NCBI GenBank assembly: GCA_009746045.1 | Contig: RPFO01000188.1 | Span: 524,516 to 586,515 of the forward strand | Reading direction: 5' to 3' | DNA length: 62,000 nt | Origin: Mesostigma viride | Taxonomy: Eukaryota > Streptophyta > Mesostigmatophyceae > Mesostigmatales > Mesostigmataceae | In this document: one piece after another, positions 40,157 through 48,394 of the stretch | Layout of the letters: every line of letters begins with the position of its first letter | Numbering within the stretch: the stretch's first letter is position 1 | Translations under genes and position numbers: made by a program | Notes under the pieces: generated by a model | Seen by the model: the letters and a program-made list of their open reading frames with translations, nothing else | Told to the model about the DNA's origin: nothing | Databases searched by the model: none

Positions 40157-40252
40157 TGGATCCGCGGTTAGATCATTTCCCCCTCATCTCCCCCATCCCC
40201 CTCAGGAAATACGCTCGCGTGACGCTGTCTATGTTTTTATTAATTAACTTGG
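40157..40252 (+). mobile_element. LINE 3' tail only
   Basis: Nearly identical to 37428-37522: ccgcggttagatcatttcc, ccctcaggaaatacgctcgc and tttttattaattaa. It is a severely 5'-truncated insertion of the same LINE family and overlaps the end of the adjacent viral-type remnant. Confidence 0.7.
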
Positions 40253-40990
40253 CTCGGGACTTGTGGGGCGCCTTGCGACGGATGCGCCGTTGTGTCGCCG
40301 CCGACGCGTGCGACCCTGTTTTCTTGAGCGCGTCTGACGTCGCATGGGCGTATTCGTGAAGTATACGTATCTTCTCGTCCTCCCACTTTCCCCATTTGGG
40401 TTTATCCATAATAATCAGCGCGTTGATCAACCCCTTAGCTGCATGAAACTTGTTCTCTATAATTCTGCCTCTGATTTTGCATCTTGCACTTCTTTCAAGT
40501 ATACGCGTCCGCCGTGCGTGCGTTGAAGATCGTCTGCGCATTTCTTCTCGACTCGCCTTTCTCATTGTTATATAGGGGGTCCTCGTGTGCCGTCATCCAC
40601 GTGGTGTCTTTCCTTCCGAAGTTCACTAATCGATCTTCTACCCCGACCACCGCTCTCAACTTATCATTTATCAAACCACGCGCTTCGGCCAGCAAGGTCG
40701 CATCCTCGGCGCTCCAGTCTTCTTTTTCTTCATGCTTCGTCTTCGCAAATATCAAACGCTGCATCTCCGTGTCCAACTCCTTCGCCTCTTCCACATGTCC
40801 GGCCTTCTTTAGTCTTTCCAGTTCGTGTCCAAGGTATATTATTTTCAGCTCTCTGCCGTATGGATGATTCCATCCGTGGATTTTTAACGTCGCGTCTTCC
40901 ATCTCATCTTTGGTCAACGCATCGATCCGGTACCTTGCCCCTTTTCTTGATAAACGCCGCGATGTTGCGGGCCCGGCCTTTAGTGCGGGC
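40173..40990 (-). pseudogene. Unidentified viral-type gene, one frameshift
   Basis: Two overlapping reverse frames read as one protein. The upstream part (from about 40990 to 40495) contains RYRIDALTKDEMEDATLKIH, then LERLKKAGHVEEAKELDTEM and FGRKDTTWMTAHEDPLYNN. The frame shifts around 40500 and continues RIIENKFHAAKGLINALII and EKIRILHEYAHATSDALKK, ending with a basic tail. It is helical, charged and intron-free. I do not recognise the family. Its neighbours are giant-virus genes, so a viral source is inferred. The extreme C-terminus may be contributed by the LINE tail at 40157-40252. Confidence 0.45.
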
Positions 40991-41471
40991 GCAACAATGA
41001 AATAAATTGTGTATTTTGGCCTATTTTCATAGTCCGTAGGACTTTGGGACTGATTTCAGGACTTTTCAGAAAATTACCCATAGTTTGGGACTTTCGTAGG
41101 CAAATTCAGTACTTTGTGTGATTCGGACCAATTATTTTGGGCCTAGGTCAGTATACGAGATCTTCTAGGGGCCGGGTCGGCCCGAGGCATCAGACAGAAC
41201 CTTGAAGGGCTGTATAGTGGCTTCTAGAAGGTCGGCGCCATGTTGGCGCCGTTTGATGTGTCGGCACCATGTCGGCGCCTGTGTTGTCGTGACTAGGTGA
41301 AATTGGTCCTAGGACGAGAGTCTCGTCCTCTTTGCTTGGAATAAAGTGTGTGTGTTGACACCGTCTGAGCATGGGGCATTTTCCAATTGCATTAGTCGCT
41401 CTTCCTGATGCAAGTTGAGTAGATTAATACATTATTAATCATTGTGAGCCGTAACAGCGTCTCAAAGCCGC
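40991..41471. other. No gene; short inverted repeats
   Basis: Includes ggtcggcgccatgttggcgcc near 41233-41252 and related copies. No coding signal. Confidence 0.4.
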
Positions 41472-42233
41472 TGTTGTTACGTATCCATTACTCCCCAGAG
41501 GGGTAAATGCGGTTAACCTGTGATTTCCCGTAACTAACTACCTTAACGCTTGGTCTTTTGCACTTTCCCAGGCGGGAACATTACACTGGTTATCGGAGGT
41601 TAGGTTAGGGTGGTTATATTGGCGGCCCAAAGCCGTGGTTAGGTCAGCGGAGGCTCAAAGCCGCACAAGAAAAGCCGGATCCCCCAGAGGGATCGGCCTC
41701 GTCCGGGAGCGCGCTGAACCGCTGAAGACTGCAGCCAGGTCGTCACTAAAGACCGCCATAGCCCCCAAAGCTTGGTGTTTTCAAGAGGGACGCCAAACGT
41801 CCGGCATGGTACGAAGCTAGTAGGCGTCTCTCCTGTTTTTCCTGTCTTTCTGGCCCGGCCTACCGGCACGCGTAGACGGGGTAACTTGTTTTGTCGTAAT
41901 CGGTATACATGTCCGTGTACGTTTGTGAGTGGGCGTCCCAAAGACTGCCTTCGTGAGCCGTGGGTGGACCCCCAAAGGGCACGCTGCCTACGGCTCAAGG
42001 GTAGCTACCGGCGGGCTGTTGCCTACTGTGTTGCCGGTGGCTGGACCTCAACGTTGCGTAGTGTTAATTGTGAACGTGCCGTTGTTGCCCCGTGTTCTCC
42101 CTCGCTGTGAGCACGCCACGCGCACGTAGAGGTATCCTGGGTGGGTTGCTCCTTTTCTTTCTGTCCGTTCTGTTTGCTAATAGTTAGATATATATCCATA
42201 CGAGTAGATGGTTAGAATATAATCAGTAATTAT
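41472..42233 (+). other. Possible LTR or leader of a chromovirus-like remnant
   Basis: Begins TGTTACGTATCCATTAC, resembling the TGTTACGTCGCGTAAC start of the LTR at 47890. It leads into a hybrid-binding-domain frame, as that LTR does. No second copy is in the window, so LTR status is unproven. Confidence 0.35.
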
Positions 42234-42591
42234 GGCACTTCGCGTGATAGACGTAGCTCGGACGGCCGGGGTTATAGACGTATTAATGAAGGAGGTAGGT
42301 CTCAGTATTTATACTATGCAGTAGCACATATGTTGGTGCCACAGGACAGCCTGCGATTTTCTATAGCTGGGCAGCTTGCAGTCAGCATATTAAGGACAAG
42401 TATTTACATCCAGCATCCACAGCTAGGTGGCAGGGGTTTAACACGTTAGCCGAAGCAGATCTGTTTATTAGGGAAAATATGCTGCTACCAGAGGGATTGC
42501 ACCAGGCTAGGGACGGGGCACCAGCACCTGCACAGGAGATGCTGCGGGCACTAGAGCAGCTCCAGCTGAGTGGCACACCCTCCAGGTCATA
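42234..42591 (+). pseudogene. RNase H1 hybrid-binding (viroplasmin-like) domain ORF of a retroelement
   Basis: One frame gives GYRRINEGGRSQYLYYAVAH up to about 42330. A single shift then gives GATGQPAIFYSWAACSQHIK and WQGFNTLAEADLFIREN, ending in TAG at 42589-42591. The pattern YYAVxxGxxPxIFxSWxxCxxxI followed by a F-x-T-x-x-E-A block is that of the Cauli_VI/RNase H1 N-terminal domain, which binds RNA/DNA hybrids. A related domain occurs at 50163-50310 in the intact-like element, so this is the same ORF type in a second, decayed element. Confidence 0.6.
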
Positions 42592-42816
42592 GCTCCTATA
42601 GGCTAGATACTAGATATCAGATCTTAGGTACATTAAACGTACTATTATCTATTAGGTATTCTAAGTAGTCTAGCTCTACTAGCCTGACAGCATAATAGCA
42701 TATAGCGTAGAGGACTGGTGGTTGCCTTTCTTCTCCTTCTCCTTTTTCTTGCCTGCTTGGGGGAGGTATTGTGTATTGTGTACCTGGTACGGTGCTGGTG
42801 AGGTACGAGGGCCCAA

Positions 42817-43082
42817 ATGCCAACTAAGAAGAAAGGTACAGGTAACACACGGTCCCTAAAGGACCCTAGTCCGTCCCCAAAGGACAATAGGGAAGAACAG
42901 CAGGATAGGGCTAGTACGTCCAGTCACGGTTCCCAAGCCGGGTCGATCCAAAGACCCAGGACAGCAGCCAGGGAGGCCACCCAACGACAGGCGGCCCTGG
43001 AGGCGCGCCTAGAAGAAGCTGCTCTATACGGGGAAGAGCAGCAACCGTTCCAGCAGCAGGAGGAGCAGCTGTTCCAACAGCA
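42817..43082 (+). pseudogene. Gag N-terminal fragment, interrupted by a fold-back element
   Basis: MPTKKKGTGNTRSLKDPSPS begins a basic, polar frame with a Gln/Glu-rich end (EEQQPFQQQEEQLFQQQ). It stops being gag-like exactly where the palindromic insertion starts. Position after the hybrid-binding ORF parallels gag at 52921. Confidence 0.5.
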
Positions 43083-43537
43083 GTTGAATAGCCTTCTAGC
43101 TATTACTTTTATGCGGAACCATAAGGTTCACGCACATCATGCGCATGATGTGCGTGAACCTTATGGTTCCGCATAAAAGTAATAGCTAGAAGGCTATTCA
43201 ACTTAAAACCTTGCGCGTGGGGTGGAAGGCTAGGCGGCTCCCTATCTAGGGGCGCGCTAATTCCGCCACGAATTTGCTATTCGTTTCTCACGAATTACTA
43301 TTCGTTTCTTACGAATTGCTATTCGTTTAATCCCGGGAATAGGGATCGATATCTACCTCGCGCGGCGATCAAATAGGCCGGTCGGCGATCCCGCAAGACC
43401 GGTATTACCAAATGATCACTGTCCGCACGAGGTTTCGAACCCTTGACCTTCTGCAGCTGCGCGTGCGCCGGTTCTAAGTTGAATAGCCTTCTAGCTATTA
43501 CTTTTATGCGGAACCATAAGGTTCACGCACATCATGC
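43083..43537. mobile_element. Fold-back element FB2: solo arm + arm'-spacer-arm
   Basis: Arm 1 (43083-43142) and its perfect complement arm 1' (43143-43202) form a 60-bp hairpin centred on gcgc (atcatgcgcatgat). A 275-bp spacer (43203-43477) follows, then a third arm (43478-43537) that stops at the same centre. The spacer is bounded by TTAAAACC and GGTTCTAA. It contains, on the reverse strand, AAGGTCAAGGGTTCGAAACC, a tRNA T-arm/B-box-like motif. Three copies of a cgaat-tgctattcgtt motif occur near 43280-43330. It interrupts a gag frame. Confidence 0.75.
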
Positions 43538-43554
43538 GCATCGTGAGACGGCCA

Positions 43555-43878
43555 CCTGTTCACGAGCTGCAATCTGTCTCTGAACTCTCAGAATATGTAC
43601 GGGGATGGTCGCGACCCGGTCTATTTCTCCTATGTCACCCCGATCCAGTTCCATAAGCGCGTGGACAGGGACCACAACCTGTACGTGATTCCGTTCGGGC
43701 TGAATCCTGGTAACTGGGACCCGTACGTCTGGTACCCGCAACATGTCCCGTCTGGACGACGTGAAGTTGATTCTACGTGGTCTGAATCGCTGCCCTGCGG
43801 GCACTATCAACGTGTATGCTCGCAACTTCAACATCTTGAAGATCAAGAACGGGATGGGCGGCAAGCGCTATGCCTCGT
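43555..43878 (+). pseudogene. Giant-virus major capsid protein, C-terminal fragment (copy A)
   Basis: Encodes the last strands of an NCLDV double jelly-roll major capsid protein. SCNLSLNSQNMYGDGRDPVY starts the piece. The frame breaks around 43720, and the end reads NMSRLDDVKLILRGLNR and NGMGGKRYAS before TAA. The NxSRLD and MGGKRYAS signatures match the C-terminus of copy B at 46370-46690, with many differences. Only about the last 100 codons exist here; the rest was lost where the fold-back element now lies. Family assignment is confident. The virus group is not resolved. Confidence 0.75.
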
Positions 43879-43963
43879 AAACAGGTATCTAGCAAGTAGA
43901 AACATATCAATCAAATAATTCGACTCGTCCGCGAATTATTATGATGTCGTTCGATAGAAAGAT

Positions 43964-44257
43964 ATGTCGATCGCAAAGTGTCAAGCTACCACCGCGTTGG
44001 GTAAATCTTGCAAGAATAAACGGAAAGCGGGCTCGCGCCAATGTGCCGTACACTCACGTAAGAATTCTCGCGGTCACAGCGTGCGATCGGGTAGTAACAA
44101 ACGATCACACATGGAAATGGAGACGGGTATCGCTAGCAAGTCTACTGAGAAGGTGGGCGACGCCGTCCGACTCTCGTGGTTGTCTAGGTTTCCGCAGCAA
44201 ACAGCCGGGAGCCGTTTTGCAAGAACCCAAGAAGACCAGCGGGGCAGGAGGGAATAA
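43964..44257 (+). CDS. Small Cys/His-motif protein, NCLDV type
   Basis: The 97-codon frame begins MSIAKCQATTALGKSCKNKR and continues AGSRQCAVHS. The spaced C-x5-G-x2-C-x-N and C-x2-H pattern is a short presumed zinc-binding motif often seen in small proteins of algal giant viruses. After about residue 45 the sequence is Ser/Arg-rich and may be degenerate. It lies between the two capsid copies, in the same orientation. Function unknown. Confidence 0.45.
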   Translation: MSIAKCQATTALGKSCKNKRKAGSRQCAVHSRKNSRGHSVRSGSNKRSHMEMETGIASKSTEKVGDAVRLSWLSRFPQQTAGSRFARTQEDQRGRRE

Positions 44258-44344
44258 GTGATGGGTTGTATTATGACAAAAAAAATGTCGATAACTACTA
44301 GTATATCGTTCGGAACATGTCTTCGTCTGCAGCTATCATGGCCC

Positions 44345-46690
44345 TTAGGAGCAACTTAGGGCAGTCAGGACGTGTCTCTCATCGTGGACCCGGACATCAC
44401 GTTTTGGAGGGTGATGTGGAGTCGACACACAAATTACGCGATCGAGGACTCTGAGGTGACTCAGACCGCGGGTGTCATCGGCTACGGATCTTCGGTCGAG
44501 TTCAAGATCCCGAGGTCCGGTGACCTTCTGCACAAGGTCATGATATACCTCGAAATGCCCGAGTTTCCAAACCTCTCGTTCTCCCCCTTCGCCAAGGACT
44601 TCGCAAGGATCCTGATTTAACAAGTGGAGTACAGCATCGGAGGGTTTGTGATCGAGAAGCTGACCGGAGATTTCCTGCACGTGAATGATATTTAAAGTTG
44701 TCCAAGCAGGGGTTCGAGAGTACGGTGGACAACATGCCCGTCAACCACGGTGGCAGCTTGGATATCGACCATAAGGGCAGGATCGTATCTTATTGCAACG
44801 GCGCGAGGTCCCAGCACGTCTACGTGCCAGTGGAGTTTACATTCTCCACCGATCCAGGCCTGTCTCTCCCGATGATCGCCATCCAACACCATGACGTGGT
44901 TATCAAGATCACGTTCGCAAAGGCCGCAAACATCTTCACGCATTATGCCAACGACTTCCCCATCGACACTACCGGAGCCCCCGTGAATTACACTGCATCC
45001 CCGTTCGTCGCCACGGCCCCGGATACAGCCGAGAATGGTTTGTGGACTCTTATACCGGGACTCCCAATAACACCGGAAGTCACCAGCCGACCGCCACCGA
45101 TCCGAAGGTGATTGTGTATAACGGGTACGTCGTGGGTTCTCAATATCTGAGCAATGCTAGCAACGCCACTTCGTATTACGGTGCCACCGCTAACCACGCA
45201 CGAGTGGACCTGTCAGATGCGGGGTTCGCTGGAGGTGTGTCCACCGTGACCATGGCGGTGGACTACTTCCACGCCGGAGCCGGTTTTGGCGACAATAGGG
45301 ACAACACGACCATCTTATATTACGGTAACGGGACGGAGGGATTCGGCCTCTTCCACACCAACGGGGGGATCCTCAAGCTCAAGGTGACCAGTGGAGGGGC
45401 GGACAATATCATGACTGTCACAGGAGCCGTGGTTGGTGACGGCAAGTGGCATAACATCATCCTCACGAGGGTGGGAGCCGCCGCGAACAACGCGCGTTGG
45501 AAGATCTGGGTGGATGGCGTCGAGCACAGTTCCGTCATCGCCTCCGCGTCTGACGCCAAGGATCCCAATGTCTCGTCGAAGATCGTGTATCTCGGCACGA
45601 ACCCGACGCAGGCGACTCATACCGGCGACACGTCTCGTTGGAGGGATCTCCGTTCCTACAATGGTCTGCTGACTGCTAACGACCGCTGGGCTATCCAGGA
45701 TACGGCCGGATCTCCGTCTCAGATGACGGTCGTCCGACAGATCTGGTCCATGCAGCCAGACGCGGTCTTCGCCATTTACAAGGGAGTGGACACAAGGAGC
45801 GTGTATACCGGCAGCTTCTGGGCCAATTTGTGGGATAACGAGGGTCTGAACCGGTTTAGCGTCGTATCATGGACGACAGGCGTTGGAGGGGTCTTGACGG
45901 CCGCCAAGGTGAAGATCAGCGGGTTTGGTTTCCTGGGTTCTGAGGATTGGTTTATGGACTTGATCACGTCCTAAATCCCCAACGCTGTCAACTATCAGCC
46001 TGGAACCTATCATCCTTATGTGCACCCACGCGACGTGTGGATGGCAAATCCTCCCAAGTTCCATGTGAAGGTGTTCGTGCGGATGTCCTATCTGGACGAC
46101 GTCGAGAGGAAGCAGCTGGCGTTGATGACACACGAGTTCTTGATCACCGAGACACAGATGATGCAGCAACATGTGGGGGGAGAGGACGAGTTATCGATTG
46201 ATCTGAAGTTTAACCACCCCGTGAAAAAGATCTTGTTTTGGGTCAAGCCGACGGATCTGTCGTTCGTTTCCACCAAGTTTAGGTCGAACGCCGAGTTCTC
46301 CTACAACGGGTATATTGGAAGTTCTATAACGACAACAGCAAATTTGGCGACGGACACCTTTTCGAAACGTGCAATCTATCTCTCAACTCCCAACTGATGT
46401 TCGGAGAAGGCCGCGATCCTATCTACTTCTCGTATCAGTTGCCAGCAGATTTCCACACGCGAGTGGAAAAGAACTCGAGGGTGTACGTGATTCCGTTTGC
46501 TCTATTTCCCGAGTCGTGGCGCCCTCTGGTTCCGTGAACATGTCTAGACTCGATATATACCGTAAAACTCATCCTTAAGGGGCTCGGGAAATCGGGAGGT
46601 GTCCCTCAAGGCACCGTGGATGTCTACGCGAGGAGCTTCAACTTGCTCAAAATTCAATCCGGCATGGGTGGAAAGCGATTCGCATCGTAT
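44345..46690 (+). pseudogene. Giant-virus major capsid protein with LamG-like insert (copy B), multiply broken
   Basis: The virion shell protein of NCLDVs. The N-terminal part reads LIVDPDITFWRVMWSRHTNY and GYGSSVEFKIPRSGDLLHKV. Stops occur at 44618 and 44693. After a shift, the jelly-roll core PGLSLPMIAIQHHDVVIKIT follows. A second shift near 45050 leads into about 230 residues of LamG/concanavalin-A-like sequence (FGLFHTNGGILKLKVTSGG; GDGKWHNIILTRVG; WKIWVDGV). A stop at 45972 precedes YLDDVERKQLALMTHEFLIT and the second jelly roll. A shift near 46390 and further breaks precede the C-terminal NMSRLD and GMGGKRFAS. Lectin-like inserts on capsid surfaces could bind host glycans; that is inference. 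It is an endogenous, non-functional copy. Confidence 0.8.
45120..45960 (+). other. LamG/concanavalin A-like domain inside the capsid protein
   Basis: The core motif GDGKWHNIILTRVGAAANNA with WKIWVDGVEHSS and YLGTNPTQ is the usual laminin-G/pentraxin-like signature: tested strand, W-x-x-V-x-L/T-R, then a strand with W-V-D-G. It is one uninterrupted frame and sits between the first jelly-roll core and the YLDD-ER helix region, so it is an insertion into a loop rather than an added tail. Confidence 0.65.
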
Positions 46691-46884
46691 CACCTTTTAC
46701 CTGACACGGGAGCGTGTCACAAACATGTACCTTACACGTGTTTTCGTCTGCGAGTCAATGTTGGATACCTAACTAGTGGACTCATTAAGGTGGACATCAA
46801 ATGCAAATAAACATGTATTTTTTATTCAAAAAATGTTATTATACGCGTGATACGCGTCATCTCGACGAATGTGAATTATCACGT

Positions 46885-47329
46885 TCAGAGGCGAATGGCG
46901 AGATCGTGGTCGAGGTATTCAGAACCGTCGTCCGAGAGGGCCACCATGTCCATGTATAATGGCGTGTCCATCTTCGACAGCACCTGCCTCACCGCACCCA
47001 GTGCCTTGCAATTCTTCTTGTGAGTCTTCCAGTGCATGCGCTGACACGCCGCATCGTGGTAGCGCGTGTCCATACACGCCGAGCACTTGAACTTCACGCA
47101 CTGAGCCGCCTTCCTTATCGCAACCCACGTTCGAGCACATTCCACGCGCGCATCTGTACGCGGGGACATCCGTCTCCGCCTGTTTCATGCAGATGCCCAT
47201 CTTGATGTACGCGTTCTCGTACGAGGCGGGTCTCCACTCCACGTTATCGCAGGCCGCAACAGGGATCTTGAAAGACATGGAGAGTTTCACCTCGTGGACG
47301 TTGCCATGTGGGCCGTTCTTCCGCTCCAT
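46885..47329 (-). pseudogene. MYND-type zinc-finger protein, NCLDV type, frameshifted
   Basis: Reverse-strand protein. The upstream frame has MSFKIPVAACDNVEWRPASY and CARGMCSNVGC. After a shift near 47110 the other frame gives CVKFKCSACMDTRYHDAAC and MHWKTHKKNCKALGAVRQ, the typical C-x2-C...C-x3-C...H-x3-C arrangement of MYND fingers, which bind protein partners. The C-terminus is acidic (ALSDDGSEYLDHDLAIRL). MYND-finger genes are frequent in algal giant viruses. It converges on the capsid gene. Confidence 0.6.
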
Positions 47330-47680
47330 GCACCATTGAACACCACAAGCAACAGAATGTCGGTCGAAGGACGGATCCGTGGCTGAGATGGGACGGGCTT
47401 GTAATACCCTCTGGAGATGGTAGTGGACACCTCGGCAAACTCGAAAGTGATGGCGCGCTCCAGTGAGGAAATGGAATCGAATTCTACGGTCTCACGATGA
47501 TGGCGACCGGGCGACGGATTTTTTCCTGCCAAAGGTTCACTCCTTGATGAAGATTGCGCGCAGAATAGGTGACGGCATCCATTATCAAACCCAACGGATC
47601 CTTGATGACCTTCTTGATGGCATTCGTGTCGCACATGCTGCCAACCTGCAGCACGTGATGCCCTTGCGACGCTTTTAGCA
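47330..47680 (-). pseudogene. Upstream part of the MYND-finger gene or a separate viral remnant
   Basis: Reverse frames give KKPGNLLKASQGHHVLQVGS and LIMDAVTYSARNLHQGVNLW. After a shift near 47500 they give VEFDSISSLERAITFEFAEV and STDILLLVVFNGAW. The protein character is good but unidentified. Order and spacing allow it to be the N-terminal half of the MYND protein. Confidence 0.4.
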
Positions 47681-47689
47681 GATTGCCAG

Positions 47690-47888
47690 GTTTCTTCACT
47701 TCCGCGACTCTGCTGAGCGCCCGGCCAACCGCCAGACACGCGAGTGGCGACTGTGGCAGTTCCTGTGGCTGGAGGACATCTTGAACGACGCGTACAAGAA
47801 GTACTTCATCCCAGGCAGCGCGGCCGCCATCGACGAGAGGAGCATCGCGTCCAGGCACAGGCTGTGCCCGATCAAGTGCTTCCACCCG
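47690..47888 (+). pseudogene. piggyBac-like transposase fragment cut by the LTR
   Basis: The forward frame reads TREWRLWQFLWLEDILNDAY, then FIPGSAAAIDERSIASRHRL and CPIKCFHP. PG-x3-AIDE followed by a basic stretch and K recalls the first catalytic Asp region of piggyBac transposases (PGxxLSIDExM). It ends where the LTR starts at 47890, so the LTR element inserted into it. Identification is tentative. Confidence 0.4.
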
Positions 47889-47889
47889 G

Positions 47890-48394
47890 TGTTACGTCGC
47901 GTAACAATTCGTTGTAGTTACGGACGTAAATTAGGTCCTTGGCCTCGGCTGTTCTTAGGTTACGTGCAGTTCTAGTTGGGACATGATTGTCCCCGTAACA
48001 GTACTGTGGTATATTGGGTGCCTTTGGGCGCCGCGCCGCGTACTTTATTAGTGGTCCTTATCCTTTTGTAGAATGTAGTGGACCGGCGTGCATCTGTGCA
48101 CCTGCTTGTGTTTCTGTGTCTCGGCAGGCGAGGGCTGGATCGGCCCGAGCCTGTTGGACCGTTGGTGACCATTTATGCACGTTCCACTCCGTGTGTGGTC
48201 ACTCGGCGTGTGTTAAATGAATTAACACATATAGGCTTGGGTCACGGCAGTGTAGTTGTGTTTCCTTCCTCTTTTCCTGGAGTAAACGGGTTTGGTTAAA
48301 TGGCCTATGGCATATTACAGTAGCACATATGTCAATGCATTGAGATCTGGATCGTCTCGTTCGTCTTTCGCTAGGGGTTTAACTAGAGGCGGCC
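47890..48394 (+). repeat. 5' long terminal repeat of chromovirus-type element (right end unresolved)
   Basis: Starts TGTTACGTCGCGTAACAATT and is repeated almost identically from 61523 to the window end. The two copies differ by a few substitutions and a one-base indel near 47987, so the insertion is recent. The identity includes the region with an ATG at 48307, so the repeat is at least 478 bp long. Its true 3' end lies beyond what the window shows or was displaced by the fold-back element. Confidence 0.75.
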
